From: Prostheceraeus crozeri
Taxonomy: Eukaryota; Platyhelminthes; Polycladida; Euryleptidae
Assembly: GCA_907163375.1 (NCBI GenBank)
Contig: CAJQUW010006148.1
Span: 124,001-188,000, forward strand
Direction of reading: 5' to 3'
Length of the DNA: 64,000 bases
The position numbers and the translations under genes were made by a program. The notes under the pieces were generated by a model. It ran no database searches. It was not told the DNA's origin and saw nothing but the letters and a program-made list of their open reading frames with translations. Within the stretch, counting starts at the first letter, position 1, and each line of letters begins with the position of its first letter. This document shows, in pieces, positions 22,610 to 33,774 of this stretch.

Positions 22610-24030
22610 TCAGTTAACTGCAATTAACTGATTAACTTGAATAATCAGTTCATCACAAAAATTAAAATGCCACAAAGAGCTTCAACAGAATCAAGGCCGA
22701 ATAGAATACATGTATATTGCAGAACAGAACAGATGTATATTACTTCACTTCCGTTGTAGAGATTTCATTGTCATCAATTGCTATGGACAACACCGGCAGC
22801 CGGTTTCCATGTGTGGTGTACCCAACTTTCAATCTGATGAATTGAACTTGTAAAGGAAAATATCACGATATAAAGTTGCTGTTATTTATTGTCTAATACA
22901 ATATCTTACTTCATTTTGACATATTTTCCAATAAGTGGCTTTGTTTCACACAATATGTCAATTAATTGTTTTCGTTTCGTCCTTTCTATCCGAACTCTTA
23001 TTCGATTGGAGGAAAGTCCCTCGATGGAGCGCTTCAAGGCAGATTGAAATGGAAAAAGAAAAAATGTTACTCGGTGTTTTTAATATCTGAACGACATTTC
23101 AGTCGTTAGGCAGATTCAGGAAACCGTATCATTTTGTTCTCAAGCTGCTACTTCCGTTCCGTTTAATTTTTCAGGGATTGATAGAAGAATTGTCAAGTGA
23201 GCCTTCCTTGACTGATTCATTGCAATTTGAAGATATTTGGCCATACATCATGCTATGCTGAAATTGAGAAATTTATGAATGACAATCCACAGCTGTAATG
23301 AAGTACTAAATTCTCTGTGAAGTGCAGAGAATATCTGAACTAAAAATTTGCCACTTAATGCCCAAATAGATAATATTACAAAGAATATGCGCAGAAAGGA
23401 GTGCAGTGAGCAGTTGATGAAGAGCATCTTAATGATGAGCATTTTCTATCTCTACACTGTAAAATGTGCACTGCCAAATAACAGTCATAAGAAAAAGCCA
23501 ATTGCCACAGACAATGTACAGTCAACAGTGACTGTTCAGGACTGACAATTCACAGCCAAAATAACAGACAAAGTTGTCTGACTTTTACAATTGTCTTGTA
23601 AAATAGGTTACTTCCTGTATATTACTAAGTACCATTATAGCAATCCAATATTCATCTCAGATAGACTGAAATTTTAATTTTGAATTCTATCGACATTAGC
23701 AAATTAAGTGTACCCAACCCTCACTACATCCTTTATCTCTCTCTCACACACACACATACACACGCAAACGGAGTCATTTTGTATAGTATCATGATATGGT
23801 ATTAGCATTATGTCAGATGAAAGTTTATATGGTAGTCATAAATTGATATGCAGTAAACTTAATTACATAAATTAGTCTGCGTAATTACTTTTTAACCACC
23901 GACTGTGAGTAGCTTTATTTGATATTGCAATTCACAACAGAATAGAATTGAAATATTTTATGGAAGGGAATGAATAGCTATGTCAAAACTATGAATCAGC
24001 GAAAAGCATTTTGACGTGATCAGACAAAAA
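22610..24030. other. No recognisable gene; one CT/CA microsatellite
   Basis: AT-rich. A short (TC)n(CA)n run lies at 23736-23764. A 65-codon frame at 23348-23545 has no recognisable features. Confidence 0.45.
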
Positions 24031-24039
24031 ATTCTCTGA

Positions 24040-24575
24040 TAACACGAGTGTTATCAGTTAGTTTAGCAGAAACAAATTTTTAAGCTGGGATTTCTCAAAA
24101 CGACGTCGAATTTTTGAAATATAAATCCAGATTCATGGCCAGGAGGCTGAAATTGATGAAGTAAAAGTTGTTTCGAATAGAATCACGCTGTAATAAAGAT
24201 AACGGTTCCGTTGGATGGTTCCACTAACTTCACACACGCACATGAACACGGTGTGATGTTGAGGTTTTTGACTGCAAGCATATATTTGAGATCAGCGCAA
24301 CAAAGTGGATCAGGTAGTAATAAAATAAAGCTGATTTACTGAGCCTATCACGGAAACTAAGAAATTGTCTCCGCTAGCTTCACATTTGGAACTACTTTTA
24401 TCTTAAAGTTTTAATTTCACAAAAACGTCTGCGAACTTTTGGAATCTGAGCCCAAATTCGTGATCAGGAGACTGAAATTGATGAAGTATAGAAGTTGCCT
24501 CCAATGAACTCACGCTGTAATAGAAAAGTGGTTGTGTTTGGTGGTTCCCCCAACTTCACGCACGTTCTGATAAAC
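24040..24575 (+). repeat. Diverged tandem duplication, period about 320 bp
   Basis: Blocks near 24097-24240 and 24417-24560 match in the same order: ...ATTCATGGCCAGGAGGCTG / ATTCGTGATCAGGAGACTG, AAATTGATGAAGTA, TCACGCTGTAATA and CCAACTTCACGCACG. No coding frame survives in both copies, so this looks like an old non-coding tandem duplication. Confidence 0.65.
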
Positions 24576-24579
24576 AGGA

Positions 24580-26079
24580 AATTTGTCTGTTCATACACAG
24601 CATCAGCCAAAATTCTGATTTGGCTGCTAGAGTGTCTGTCAACTGGCTATGTACAGCTTTCAATGAAGTCACTTTTAAGCCAGAAATAAAAAATATATTA
24701 AGAATATTTTTGAGTAGTAAAAAAATACATGACTAAATCAACTTATTACTCGAAGACTAAGCATGCCATGCTATTGCATTTAACTTTATATAGGTTTAAT
24801 ATCATCTGAGCTGATTCAGTTCCTTGTCGCATTTTTGCTGTGGTTCTTTTAAACCTAAATCGCGTGACCTAAGCTGTGGTGACTTTTAGTTTTAGTGTAT
24901 ACTCGAAATTTTCTCTAAAAACAGCTGGGTTCTCGTAGTGTTTTGGAAGATCACAGTTGTTTCCTATTTAAAAAAGTACTTTTTCCAAACGTCTGAATTT
25001 ATTCACTTTTTCAAAGTTTTTGAGTGACAGCCTTCAATATATCGCATCGATGCTCAACATTTTCGCACCACTTTTTCAAACTCATAAATCAGTCAATCAG
25101 TGATACCATGATCATGAATTGCTTGCATACTACCGACATAAAAGATGAGTTGCTTTCCAAATTTAAATGTTATGTAAATTCTATATATTGAATATTTAAG
25201 TAGTTAGTTGCAGATTTGTCTTCTGCTAATCATTTGAAAACTTTAGGGCAAAGCTTCTAGTTTGAAATTACCTGAACTTTAGTAATATCTTTTTACAGAT
25301 GAATTAGAAAGCTTACTGTTGAATTAAAATCTGTCGCATTTCATATACATATTTTTGAATTGTATTTCATGTGCAAATTTGTCTCTATCAATCACGCTTT
25401 GCTCTGAATATCGTTTCTCAATGTCTCCAATCATCTCAACATTCAATAATTATTTTGGGGCATGCACCGCCAAAATTTGATGAATTCATTATTCTTCAAA
25501 GTTTTTACAAATTGATCAATTGAAATTTGTTCATAGTGCGAAGATGAGTGAGTTAATGTAAATCAACACCACCATTGAAAGGTTTACATGTCATTCTTCG
25601 ACAATCATATAATTCATATGATCACAGAAAATCATAAATACATTTATGACAAAGATTCTGATATCCAGATTATGCATAATTCAATTACTTTATGTAATGG
25701 ATGAAGCACTAAGAAAATTGCTGATGAAAGTAAAGTTTAAATCTATACTTCATCCGTGGGGGAGGGAAAGGGCGGCTCCTGGTGCACTCGTAACTTTTTT
25801 TGATACAGGTACTGCTGCGAGTCTTGCATTTGGACTTGTAGTTTCTTCTTATTTCTGATAGCCAATTTAAATTTTATCAAATTTGGCCTATGGAAACATC
25901 TTGATTTAGAGGTGTGTTTTGAAAATTGAAATTTTAAAAAAATTTCTTACAAAGATAGGAACCTTTAACAATTCAAATTATTTACAGACTGCTGACAAGG
26001 TAGTAATGAAGCTATAATTGACATGTCCATTCATCTATAACGTCATTTATGTCATTGCTATATGAGTAATATCAATATC
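24580..26079. other. No recognisable gene
   Basis: AT-rich with short frames only. A 70-codon frame at 25646-25858 ends in a hydrophobic segment but lacks any family signal. Confidence 0.4.
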
Positions 26080-26389
26080 TTAAGCCTTATCAGGACGTCT
26101 GAAACAACACACATTACCGGACTTCTGTCAGCATTTCGTTGACATGACATTATTAGCTATGAAATCAACGGCACAGTTCAAAAACATTATTTATGAAGAA
26201 TTTATTCTTGAAAATAATTGAAAGATTGATTGTAGTACGCATTCTATGTCTACTAGACCTGGCCTAATTGATCATTGAATTCAAAACTTTAAAAGGCTTC
26301 ATTAATGAAATTCTCATTTAGTACTGGTATTTTTAGTCACAATTCAAATCATAGATTAAAAAGCAGACATTCGAAACAGCAACACACAT

Positions 26390-27407
26390 ATTCAAAGTAA
26401 AAACGTAAATCTATAAAGAACATTCTGCATGATGTTGACTTACAAAGAACACGGTGAAGCGGGTACACATGCTGAGAACACTGCTCATTAATTGAAAGGT
26501 TCATTTTGCCACAGACGCAACATCGTCGAACACTTCCATGTGAATGATTGACAGACATTAGGATGCTTTCATCTATTAATTTGGTCGCGAGGGTAGCATT
26601 TGGAGCATTTTTCTTAACTTTTGCCTGTTGAAGCCTTTTGACATGGCTCTCAGCGAGGAAAAAGAGAGATTCTTCAAAAATTGCTTTTTGTTCCGTCTAT
26701 ATCCGTCTTTATTCATGATGATAAGTGTATTATTACATGTCACATCGATGATACTATAAAAGAAAGAAGAGGCCATCGATTTGTTTTTCTTCGAGTAGAA
26801 ATTTCCCGAGATTTTTGTCAGACATGTCAACATCACCTTTCAAGCGATTGTAGTCGGATATGAGAAATGGCTTTTTTATTTCATTATTCGCAACGGCGCA
26901 AGATATATGCGAGGAGCTCGTAAGAACAACTTGTTTGTTTCTCATTGCTTGATAGCAAAGTAGCACAATTTGGTTACAGTGATCAAAGATAAAATGACTC
27001 TTGAAGCAAGACTAACTCTGACGGGGAGTATCTGGCACTTCCTTTCTATGCCTTCGAATGGTGGCCAGTACATGTAAAGTGAAATTAATGTAATGTTAAG
27101 TTAAATTCTTTTGAAGGAGAGCAACTCCCAACTTGTGACTTGTAGAGTAATTGCCTGTACAGACATTTCGTCCGGTTCCAAAGCAAGGAACACACAAATC
27201 GGTCACAACATCAAACGCAAGATTTTTGTGTACGCTGCCATCAGCTTTGCGACTTCCATAAATAAATCCCTTCAAAGCATAGCCAGGTGAAGATTCAAAC
27301 GCCCAAAAAAACTTTGAGACTATATTTTCTTGGCTTGCTTGGCATATAATGTGATCGCCCATGAACTTTCCCCAAAAGTCAAATGTCAGATGAATGTCAA
27401 ATGTCAA
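26390..27407 (-). pseudogene. piggyBac transposase remnant
   Basis: Read on the minus strand: FFWAFESSPGYALKGFIYGS then CFGTGRNVCTGNYSTSHKLG (27290-27110, the core around the second catalytic aspartate), KKPFLISDYNRLKGDVDMSD (about 26880-26820, third catalytic aspartate region), SSFFYSIIDVTCNNTLIIMN, and a cysteine-rich C-terminus CCVCG...CSQHVYPLHRVLC (about 26520-26440) like the family's zinc finger. In the second block the usual DN(F/Y) catalytic aspartate is replaced by glycine (TGNYSTS). Several frame changes separate the blocks. The N-terminal domain and first aspartate region are not recognisable; a heptamer repeat occupies that place. Confidence 0.8.
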
Positions 27408-27424
27408 ATGTCAAATGTCAAATG
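27377..27424. repeat. Heptamer microsatellite (AATGTCA)n
   Basis: About six units of AATGTCA, the central four perfect. It lies exactly at the 5' border of the recognisable transposase and keeps the frame open (reading FDIHLTF on the minus strand). Confidence 0.85.
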
Positions 27425-27944
27425 AAGATCGACCTGTCATCAAAGAAAATAGAAAAAATTGAACACACTTGCAGCTTGGTTGATATATCATTGAATTATT
27501 CACATTATCACGTGACGCACTTGTGATTCTATCGAATTCTATTCGCCCACGAACAACCCGCGCGCACATTGCGTAACCTAAAAAAATATTTGCCTCACGT
27601 CTCATGTGACTTCCCCCTAAGTGACATGAATGTGTACTACTGTAAGCAACCAAAATTCAACAGTAGAATTGTGATGCCAAGTGTTTTCATGTGATAGATT
27701 TCAGGAGTAAAGCATATTTCAGTTGTCAACATTTTGTTGACATAGGTCCGGTAGAGAATGCACTCCATGCAAATTGTATAGTTATGAGATTTATGTAACT
27801 TTTTCTTTATATTCTTGTTGTTTGCATATTTGTATTTATGTTCCTATAGAATAACTTTTATTGACGAGAACCATCATTGCTGAAATATAGAAATGTGCAC
27901 GATGTCAACAAAATGTTGACAGACGTCCTGATAAGGGTTAAGTG

Positions 27945-29460
27945 ACTACTCACGATAGATTCACAAGTAATTCTGTCAGTTTCATGCTACACATGGTGGA
28001 TCCAACGGTCATAAATGGATAGATTATCATGCCTAACAATATTTCTGATGCATTTGTTTATGTAAATCTGCAGCTATTGCATGTATGTGTACTCGATATA
28101 CATGTATCACTGAAATTCTTACAGACCATTTATAATTTACATAGAAATCCCTATTTCAGTTGTACTCAGCACGGCATTGCCATCTCAATGCAATCAAGCA
28201 TACTCCCAATATTGTCTTGAGACTCTTTCATGCGATAGCTGATTAAAACGCATCGTTTATCAAATTTATATACCATCAATTTTCAACAGATATGCACAAT
28301 AAAAGTATTTTTCATCGTGAAAGAATGGGGAATTCAAATTATAAACTGTTGTTTAAAGCAACAACATGACTGAGTTGGTAGATACTGATGCTGCCATAGG
28401 AACGATCATGCGACAATTGCATTATTTGGCAATTTTGAAGCAACATCAAAATCAGAGGGGCTATAAGAAGCGTTGTCTCCACAAATAGAATTCAAAAAGG
28501 TGTTAGAAGCTATCTGAAATAATTAGAGCTCAAATGTGATTGAGCTATTGGTGATTCATCTCTGGAGTTTTAATTACAATATTTCGTGTGAGGACTCATG
28601 GCAACCGGATGTATGACCAAACCATTTTTTATGCAGCAGCATCGATGCATTCCGCCTAACCAGCAGGCATGATCACAGTTAAGGGCTTTGAATTATGCAG
28701 AGGATGAATGCACATAATTTACTCCTCTGGCTGAACAAACATTATAAATCCAACAACATTGGGAGTTCATTTTTTTAAATGCTCTTGCTGATGTTTAATG
28801 TTGAGTAATGCATGAAATATGCCAGCTTCGAAAATCTTAAGAGGTCGATGGCCTTCTCTAATATTTTTCCGACAAGAATTGGCCTAAAGTAAATAGGATT
28901 AAATTTTTAGATACTTTTGTCATCAGAGAAAGTTTCCGCAACGTAAATTTGTCACTATATGAACTTCGAAAATACACTGTGCAACATTGCTTCTTCATTT
29001 TGCGAGTACGGTTGCTATTGTTAGCACTGTGAAGGACAACCAATTAATATCTGGGCATCAAACCAATGTTTTGTATCAACGGTGTCTTTAAATAATGGCA
29101 AGATTATGAATGATTAAAAATGCTAATTAAATGCTTAAATTGCAGCTGTTCAGTAGACGCGCACAAAATGAAAACCGCTATTGACAGTAGGATGAGTATA
29201 ACCTTCCTTATCCCTTTTATTAAAACAAATCTTTCTTTCAAAGATTCCTACTTCTATCGACATGCTATCCGGATGATATGAACAGTAACATTATTTCCTG
29301 CGAGTTTTCTTCAAATGTGATTTAATTTGTCTCATTGTGTATTTACAGGTGTAATAGGTTCCAAGCAATTAAAATTTTTATTTGACATTTCTCTCCGCAT
29401 TCATTTTCTCCAGTGTTATACTTTGTGAAATTCTTTGTGCATGATTCCATTGATTGATGG
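27945..29460. other. No recognisable gene
   Basis: AT-rich intervening DNA with no supported features. Confidence 0.4.
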
Positions 29461-29946
29461 GCCTACACTGCAAATCGCTGGATACGAAAATTACATACAA
29501 TTTAAAACTGACATCTGATGCGAGATTCTCGTATGTTTACAGAGATCTGGTATATTTTTCATACCAAATCTCACTTACTTTCGTATGTGATTGGCATGTA
29601 GCGATACGAACTATTCTATCTGTGATTGGCTGTTTCACACTCACATACGAGTTGCTGGTATGTTTTATATACGAGACCCGATGCAAATTCATCCTTATTC
29701 GTATGCCTCTGGTATGTATTTGGTATGTGCAGTTTTAAGTCACATAGCAAATAAATATGTGTATTACATAATACTGTCAAATAACTTTTTTCGGTAATAC
29801 CAGTAGCGAATATTTGTTGCTTGATAGAGTGATATTTAACTAGATTAGATTTATAGTGAATTATATGCTGCACGAGATTGTCGTCGTTGCTACTTGTCTA
29901 GCAACATTAACAGGACGTTTAATTAGCTCTACTTTATGAGCCACGT

Positions 29947-30877
29947 CACGGTGTGCCCGAAACAACTGTTGAACTTTTGATCGACAAATCCTATTTTCTC
30001 AACTGCATCGGTTAAAGCATTCCATGTACAGCTTTTCAAAAGAAAAAATGAAAAAAATCGTCGACGTCTTTCATAGAAAAGTCGATTTTACACTAAAGCA
30101 CTAATCATACTACTTATTAGCTAAAATTATTGCTTAAGCGTCATTTGATTGGTACTACAATATATAATTTTAATGAAGTGTGTCATTGATTTGTCATTTC
30201 GTCCAAATTGAGACATTGTTGACACTTTTGCATGTCATTCGCCTGTGCACAAGTCGCATTATACTACTTATATATTTAATGAAGTAGAATTTTCCAAAAA
30301 TGTAGTTTCTGCTTGAAAATGTTTTAATCATAAAAAAGCATTTCGAATAAGAACAAATAGAACACGAAAGAGCGTCTTCTTATAAATGCCGAGAGTTATA
30401 CTCTTTTACTGCTCGCAAAAGATGGTCATTGAATTTTGGATGGTTGTCGGGCACTCTGTATTTTGCCCAAGTACTTTTGAAGTCAGAGTGCACACTTTCG
30501 AAAGGTTGTTCAGAATAGCACCCCAAACCCACTCCATGTTTCTCACAGAAATTCTCAATATGAAAAAATATTGCGTGCAATTTCGGAGTCACACTGATTT
30601 TTATATTGTAGACCTCTTTCTTGAAAGTGTGAATTTTGGAGGTGTAGTCAGATGGCAATTCTTTTGAAAAACAAGCACTGACGACTTCATCAAGAGCACG
30701 AAATGCTGCTATAAATTTCCTACAATTGGCTGGACACTTTTCCTCCAGTACATCAACATGGCGAAGAATTTTTCGACAGGAATTGCCTGTAAAGCAGCCA
30801 CCATGATAGGCCTCACGAGAAATGCTGAGCGATTCTGCCCACTCGGAGCAATCCGGCCACAACTTTGACAGGGCTGA
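29947..30877 (-). repeat. Left inverted arm, with transposase 3' end and 3' flank
   Basis: Contains the last 164 codons of the transposase plus about 430 bp of 3' flank, ending in CACGGTG. It carries 56 bp (30021-30076) that the right arm lacks. Confidence 0.92.
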
Positions 30878-32396
30878 GTACAGAGTATTCACAGATCCTA
30901 GTAGGAGATGCAGTCGTGGAGGTGGAATAATATACAAGACAAACGTCTCATCAGAATCCTTGAAAATCGGGGGATGAACAACGTTATCATATTTCTTGGC
31001 ATCGGATGAAATTTTCCCAGATTCCATGTAAGACCAGTACATCGATCGAATGTTACCAAGAGTGTGCAATTCTCCTTTTTTCGGGGTCCTTCTTGTGCAC
31101 ATTACACCAGCTGCAAGGATGTGAAGAGGAATGTGACATTAATCCCAACATGATATTGGCCATTTTCATGTCCATAGCGTAAGTGCAAGAAAACTTTTTG
31201 AGAAATTTAGGTTTCCTCCTTACGCCAATGATATTCCTCATAGTAAGAATATTGCGATAATTTTCAGAGACGTCCTTGACAATTCCGACAACAGACAATT
31301 ATTTCTTTACACCGGAGTCCTTGAATTTGACACCCGACTGATGAGACTCGAACGAGGACGACTGCAAAGTGAGGCTCACTTTCAAAAATTCTCCTCCGCT
31401 ATCAACAACAATCATGCAGCGAACATCTTGAGAGAAATTTCGTTCAATAATGACGAATTCCAACAATTCCTGCAGTGACGTACAAAAGACAACATCATTC
31501 ATGGAGTTGCTTACCGAACTTTGAGGAACGTTCTTCATAAAAGAATGATTCTCAACAACGAAATAATCGTCCAGGCGATGGTTCTTTTCTCGAAGCTTAC
31601 TTTTTAGATGACTTTCAATAGAATTGCGATGTCCAATGGTGTATCGAAGATGCTTGCTCAATTTATGGGTCTGATTAGTTGAAAGATTCATGTCTGTTTG
31701 AATACCGTGAATATCATCAGCACTAAGCAGTAATGAAGTTGATGCCGACGATGTTGCCTTGACCTTGAGTTCTTTGCCGTTGTTCGATGCTAATGAAACT
31801 ATTTCATTTTCGGTCAGTTTTCCCGCAATGACAGAGGAAGCAAATCGCTCTTTAGTTGCAGAATTGGAAGCAATGTCAAGCAAGTTGTGATGTCTTTTCT
31901 TTATAGAACATTCATGCGGATATCCTCGTCGCAAAACAGAGAAACAGTTGGAACAAATTTTGATGCATCCAGCCTTGTGTTGACGATCTATTGGTGTTGT
32001 ACTGGCCCCTTTCTTTGCCAAAACCACAGAAGAATGAGACAGATTTTGAGATGTCGACGATCTGGCATATTCACATACTTTACACTGACACGCAGCACTC
32101 GACGAAGAACGCGAAATTCGGTCTGTCAAAGAGGAGTGATCGAAGAGATCGATGTCATGGGTGAAATCGTGCCTGCAATATTCGTAGACCACAGTGCTGC
32201 ATAACACATTGGGAAGTCTTATGTCATCACTTTTAAACCCGGTAATAATGTATTCGTGAATAGTTGTCTCAGCTCGGTCTGAGATTTTTCTCATAACCTT
32301 CGTTTTATTAAAGCAAAGATAACATACTGCCTTCCTGGATTCCTCATGCGTTCTTGCTGTATTAGGCATTCGCTTGATACTCGTTAATTGTTTCAT
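30380..32396 (-). pseudogene. RAG1/Chapaev-like zinc-finger DDE transposase (two lesions)
   Basis: Minus strand from ATG at 32396. The N-terminus has RKAVCYLCFNKTKVMRKI, LPNVLCST, CQCKVCEYARSS and ICSNCF...GYPHEC, a set of zinc-binding pairs like the RAG1-type N-terminal fingers. The middle has VVDSGGEFLKVSLTLQSSS and then LGLMSHSSSHPCSWCNVHKK. The C-terminal part has IIPPPRLHLLLG, GNSCRKILRHVDVL, ISVTPKLHAIFFHIENFC and YSEQPFESVHSDFKSTW. I infer a DDE nuclease with D in VVDSGG, the second acid near IIPPPRLH, and E in SEQPFESVH, in the order of the RAG1/Transib/Chapaev superfamily. One TAA (about 31295) and one frameshift (about 31080) interrupt it. Length would be about 670 residues. The longer open frame upstream of 32396 has no ATG. 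Family identity is from memory of motif style. Confidence 0.6.
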
Positions 32397-32903
32397 GTCA
32401 ATAGAACACTCAAGTATTATTCCGTAAACATCTGCGCGCACTGTTTAGCAATTCAAAATTATTGATAAAAATTTTCAAATGTAATCCATACAATAAAGAC
32501 GATAGTTGCTTTAATTAAGCATATCAGTTGAATGCTTATATCTATGCACATTGCACTCGAACGCTGACGCACAAGTTAGTTGGGACAGGATTTTGAAAAC
32601 TTGAACATACACATTGGAAATTTTTCCTGCATTGATAGTGAATGATTAAGCTTATAAGTTTGCGACGGATCGACGATATTCAGAATTAAAGGTACTATAT
32701 TGCATTGCTAATGATAAATCAGAAAGAAAAGCTAGACCAATGGACTGCACTGTACAATAGTGTCGTGGAAAAGCATAAGTTTCTTCTATCAAATCTATTC
32801 CGAGCCATGATAAACAAGCAGGCTTTCACGGTGCAGCTCTTGTAGATACATGTAGGTACACTGAATGAACGCTTTGGAAGACACATGGTCACTAAAGTTG
32901 AAA

Positions 32904-33769
32904 CAGCCCTGTCAAAGTTGTGGCCGGATTGCTCCGAGTGGGCAGAATCGCTCAGCATTTCTCGTGAGGCCTATCATGGTGGCTGCTTTACAGGCAATTC
33001 CTGTCGAAAAATTCTTCGCCATGTTGATGTACTGGAGGAAAAGTGTCCAGCCAATTGTAGGAAATTTATAGCAGCATTTCGTGCTCTTGATGAAGTCGTC
33101 AGTGCTTGTTTTTCAAAAGAATTGCCATCTGACTACACCTCCAAAATTCACACTTTCAAGAAAGAGGTCTACAATATAAAAATCAGTGTGACTCCGAAAT
33201 TGCACGCAATATTTTTTCATATTGAGAATTTCTGTGAGAAACATGGAGTGGGTTTGGGGTGCTATTCTGAACAACCTTTCGAAAGTGTGCACTCTGACTT
33301 CAAAAGTACTTGGGCAAAATACAGAGTGCCCGACAACCATCCAAAATTCAATGACCATCTTTTGCGAGCAGTAAAAGAGTATAACTCTCGGCATTTATAA
33401 GAAGACGCTCTTTCGTGCTCTATTTGTTCTTATTCGAAATGCTTTTTTATGATTAAAACATTTTCAAGCAGAAACTACATTTTTGGAAAATTCTACTTCA
33501 TTAAATATATAAGTAGTATAATGCGACTTGTGCACAGGCGAATGACATGCAAAAGTGTCAACAATGTCTCAATTTGGACGAAATGACAAATCAATGACAC
33601 ACTTCATTAAAATTATATATTGTAGTACCAATCAAATGACGCTTAAGCAATAATTTTAGCTAATAAGTAGTATGATTAGTGCTTTAGTGTAAAATCGACT
33701 TTTATGCTTTAACCGATGCAGTTGAGAAAATAGGATTTGTCGATCAAAAGTGGTTTCGGGCACACCGTG
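32904..33769 (+). repeat. Right inverted arm, with a second copy of the transposase 3' end
   Basis: Inverted copy of 29947-30877. An open frame (32885-33400, +) encodes the same last 164 residues as the left arm with no amino-acid change, preceded by seven unrelated residues (TKVETAL-like) from the junction. The duplicated part starts precisely at CAGCCCTGTCAAAG. The antisense frames also match, showing that identity is at DNA level. Confidence 0.92.
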
Positions 33770-33774
33770 ACGTT

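Larger units (their letters stand above)
26084..27937 (-). mobile_element. piggyBac transposon with intact ends, eroded transposase
   Basis: Both ends read (C/G)CCTTATCAGGACGTCTG inward (26084-26101 and 27920-27937) and are flanked by TTAA (26080-26083 and 27938-27941), the diagnostic piggyBac insertion signature. Subterminal inverted motifs follow: ACCGGAC plus TGTCAACAAAATGTTGACA (27720-27757, minus sense), a further copy at 27902-27922, and a diverged counterpart at 26115-26148. The single minus-strand gene is a decayed transposase. At 1854 bp the element is shorter than typical autonomous copies (2.3-2.5 kb), consistent with an internal deletion of the 5' coding part. Confidence 0.88.
29947..33769 (-). 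mobile_element. RAG1/Chapaev-like DNA transposon with very long inverted arms
   Basis: The left arm (29947-30877, 931 bp) and right arm (32904-33769, 866 bp) are inverted copies that seem essentially identical except for a 56-bp and an 8-bp length difference. Ends read CACGGTGTGCCCGAAAC inward, with ACGT directly outside on both sides. A CAC terminus and a 4-bp duplication are Chapaev-group traits, and CACGGTG resembles the CACAGTG heptamer of RAG signals. However, ACGT is palindromic, so it may be part of the inverted repeat. The central 2.0 kb holds the N-terminal and middle part of one transposase gene, and each arm holds its C-terminal part. No element structure of this exact kind is known to me. 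Confidence 0.6.

Noticed and set aside
27411-27653. 80-codon minus frame upstream of the piggyBac transposase, as its N-terminus
   Set aside because: No resemblance to piggyBac N-terminal domains; probably the non-coding flank of the element.
30386-30667. 93-codon plus-strand frame, repeated on the minus strand at 33113-33394
   Set aside because: Antisense shadow of the transposase C-terminus, present in both arms only because the arms are copies.
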